Of a DNA stretch of 64,000 nt, positions 62,036-64,000 are shown in pieces. The stretch spans positions 712,209-776,208 of the forward strand of contig CAJNOI010000016.1 in assembly GCA_905250115.1 (NCBI GenBank), read 5' to 3'. Source of the DNA: Adineta steineri (Eukaryota > Rotifera > Eurotatoria > Adinetida > Adinetidae). Made by a program: the position numbers and the translations under genes. How positions within the stretch are numbered: the first letter of the stretch is position 1; each line of letters opens with the position of its first letter. The notes beneath the pieces were generated by a model. That model saw only the letters and a list, made by a program, of their open reading frames with translations. It was not told the origin of the DNA and made no database searches.

Positions 62036-63866
62036 ATGAACATATTAGTCGATAAAAATATTTCACAATCACAACTTTCAGATCTACATCGAATACATAT
62101 TGATGATAATCAAAATAACAACAATTCTTTTATGCATCGATTCACACGATGGCTTCCTTTAATGAAACGGTGGAAAAATGATTCTATACCAGAAGTATGT
62201 ACAAAACATATACATAGTACTCTTTGTTAATAGAAAGAAAAACAGAGTCTAACATTTTTTTGTACAAACATACGTACATACAATTATGTAACACTCTATT
62301 AACCATTCCTAAGTGTACTATGATGTTTATCAGATGTAGCATATAGAATTGTTACTACTTGTGTATATATAAAGAAGAAAAGAAAAAGAAACCTTTGTTT
62401 ATATTTAGGCTCGAATAGTGTTTGGCAACAATTTAATTGCAAATAAAAACGAAATAATGTGTATAAATGATATTCCATTTGTTATTCCAAGACAATTAAA
62501 TGAATGTCGACAAGAAACATCACCTGAATTTGAACGAGCAAAACTTATTATAAGACGAATGGATGAATATCTTGTTTCACCTGAAGATCATAGTGAAGCT
62601 AAAAGACAACGTCATGAAATTACTTCAGTTGGTTTACGTGCATTAGCTGCTGCAGCTAATACAATACAAAAAGTATCATTTCGTGAAGTACTTAGTGTTG
62701 ATGAAACCTTACCAGTTGCAGCACGACGTTTATCCGAAGAACATTCATCTGTTGACAATCTTTTACGTCAATCAGAAAAAATTGATCCAATAACTGATTT
62801 TCAAGAAGCACATGATTTCATTGAATTTGATGCTGCACTTGATCAACATCGTAAAGAATTAGCTAAAAAAGATCCATGTAAACCATCGGATATGCTTTAT
62901 TTAAAATTTTGTTTAATGCTTGAATTACAACGTGATGAAAATGAAAGTTGTTTACGTATATTATTACATGATATTATATTTAAATTTCATTTATCAGATT
63001 TTCGTTTACGTTGTGAAATACATGTACGAAAACCAATTGAACATGAACTTGTCCTAGAAAAAACTGTTCATGAATCACATTTAACAACAAATTATTCAGC
63101 ACAATTAAAATTATGGGCTGCTGATTGGATTGTTCAACAAGATGTTGAATTATATATTGTTATGAAAATTGAATCATTATCAATTAATAAATATATAGGT
63201 TCAAAATTTTGGGATATGGCACATTTACATGTTAAAAATGTTCCACATGGTTCATCAAGAATATTTCTACGTGAAATTACACCTGTTTGTCGACCGTATA
63301 AAATTGTAAGTTTAAATATGAAAAATTTGTTTAGTTTTTTTTGAAAATATATTTTAAGCTTTCACGTGGTATTAATGTTGGTCAAGTAGAAATTGAAGCA
63401 ACATATTGGCTTACAAAACATGAATTATCAATTAATATTATTAAAATTAGTCATTCACAAGCTGAACGATTTTTACGAGCACCTGGTATGAAAGGTTTTT
63501 TATTTTTTTGTAAATCAAAAATTTATCACTTTTTATTTAGAAACATATGTGGAAATTGTTTTTCAAGGTCCATTTGATATATTTGATATTCAACGAACGA
63601 AAGTAGCTGAACGTTCATTAAATCCAATATTTAATGAAGAATTTCTTTTTCAAATTCCAGAAAAAACAGCTGTCAGTGATGTAACTGTCGATTTAATATT
63701 TGTTGAAAAATCAAATTTATATCATAACCCTGCTATACTTGGAGTATTAACATTATCAAAACATACAGATTGGTTTCCTGTAAGAAAATTTTGGGCAGAC
63801 GTGGAAGAAAATCCAAATGTTAAATTAAAAGATAGTTTTTTATTTGAAGGAAATGTTGATGAATAA
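62036..63866 (+). CDS. Synaptotagmin-like tandem C2 protein without visible Ca2+ ligands
   Basis: Four exons (62036-62194, 62409-63305, 63359-63494, 63541-63866) give 505 aa. The N-terminal about 200 residues are helical and charged, with no membrane segment. A first C2-like beta-sandwich (about 235-350) has LYLKFCLMLELQRDENESCL and FWDMAHLHV. A second (about 355-490) has GQVEIEATYWLTKHELSINI, YVEIVF, AERSLNPIFNEEFLFQIP and GVLTLSKHTDW. KxxxRSLNPxFNExFxF is the synaptotagmin C2 hallmark. The aspartates that normally bind Ca2+ in loops 1 and 3 are not evident (VEKSNLYHN replaces the usual D-x-D loop). A role in Ca2+-independent membrane traffic is inferred. The subfamily (Syt14/16/17-like or lineage-specific) is not resolved. 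Confidence 0.55.
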
Positions 63867-64000
63867 GCATCGAAAATAGACTATTTCTTTATGTTGGTTT
63901 TTTTTACAGAAAATATTTGTAAAAATAATTTTTTTAATAGGCATAATTCTCAGAATTAATATGTTTGTTATAGGTTTTGTATCTGAAGAATATACAAATA

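Overview
ORGANISM. The window is nuclear DNA of an invertebrate animal. It is strongly A+T-rich. The genes are split by many small GT-AG introns, mostly about 45-70 bp, and every recognisable product is a metazoan protein (integrin alpha, Turtle/IgSF9, ASPM, PAXIP1, an H3-like amine receptor, ERdj5). Compact genes, very short introns, few transposons and acceptor-like sites directly before start codons fit a bdelloid rotifer (Rotaria-type). That placement is inference; no species-diagnostic sequence was seen. LAYOUT. Positions 1-26.8 kb hold eight genes, all on the minus strand. From 3' to 5' along the window they are a Turtle/IgSF9-type adhesion receptor, LSM11 (U7 snRNP), ASPM (spindle pole), MAP10 (microtubules), a truncated ORP9/10/11-like PH protein, a PAK kinase, myeloid leukaemia factor (MLF) and PAXIP1/PTIP (six-BRCT-type DNA-damage and chromatin protein). 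A 1.4 kb divergent gap at 26.8-28.2 kb switches to mainly plus-strand genes: PRADC1, TBC1D5, a 27-exon integrin alpha (37.2-49.1 kb), a tektin-like protein, CPT2, DNAJC10/ERdj5 and a synaptotagmin-like tandem C2 protein. Two minus-strand genes interrupt this half: a histamine-H3-like GPCR lying wholly inside a 5.3 kb integrin intron, and glucosamine-6-phosphate isomerase. All 17 exon chains were built by hand from GT-AG junctions, and each gives one uninterrupted reading frame with intact phase. HOW THE GENES RELATE. There is no pathway cluster. Themes are cytoskeleton and spindle (ASPM, MAP10, PAK, tektin-like), adhesion (Turtle-like, integrin), genome maintenance and histone mRNA processing (PAXIP1, LSM11), membrane traffic (TBC1D5, C2 protein, PH protein), ER folding (ERdj5) and metabolism (CPT2, GNPDA). 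NON-GENE CONTENT. The most notable signals are: two copies of a roughly 260-295 bp repeat, each nearly filling one intron of an unrelated gene (ASPM and integrin) in the same sense orientation, so a candidate intron-generating (introner-like) element; a roughly 400 bp foldback/MITE-like inverted repeat in a Turtle intron; a decayed coding relic in an ERdj5 intron; and recurrent acceptor-like sequences abutting start codons that could be spliced-leader trans-splice sites. No CRISPR array, rRNA, confident tRNA, autonomous transposon or viral sequence was found.
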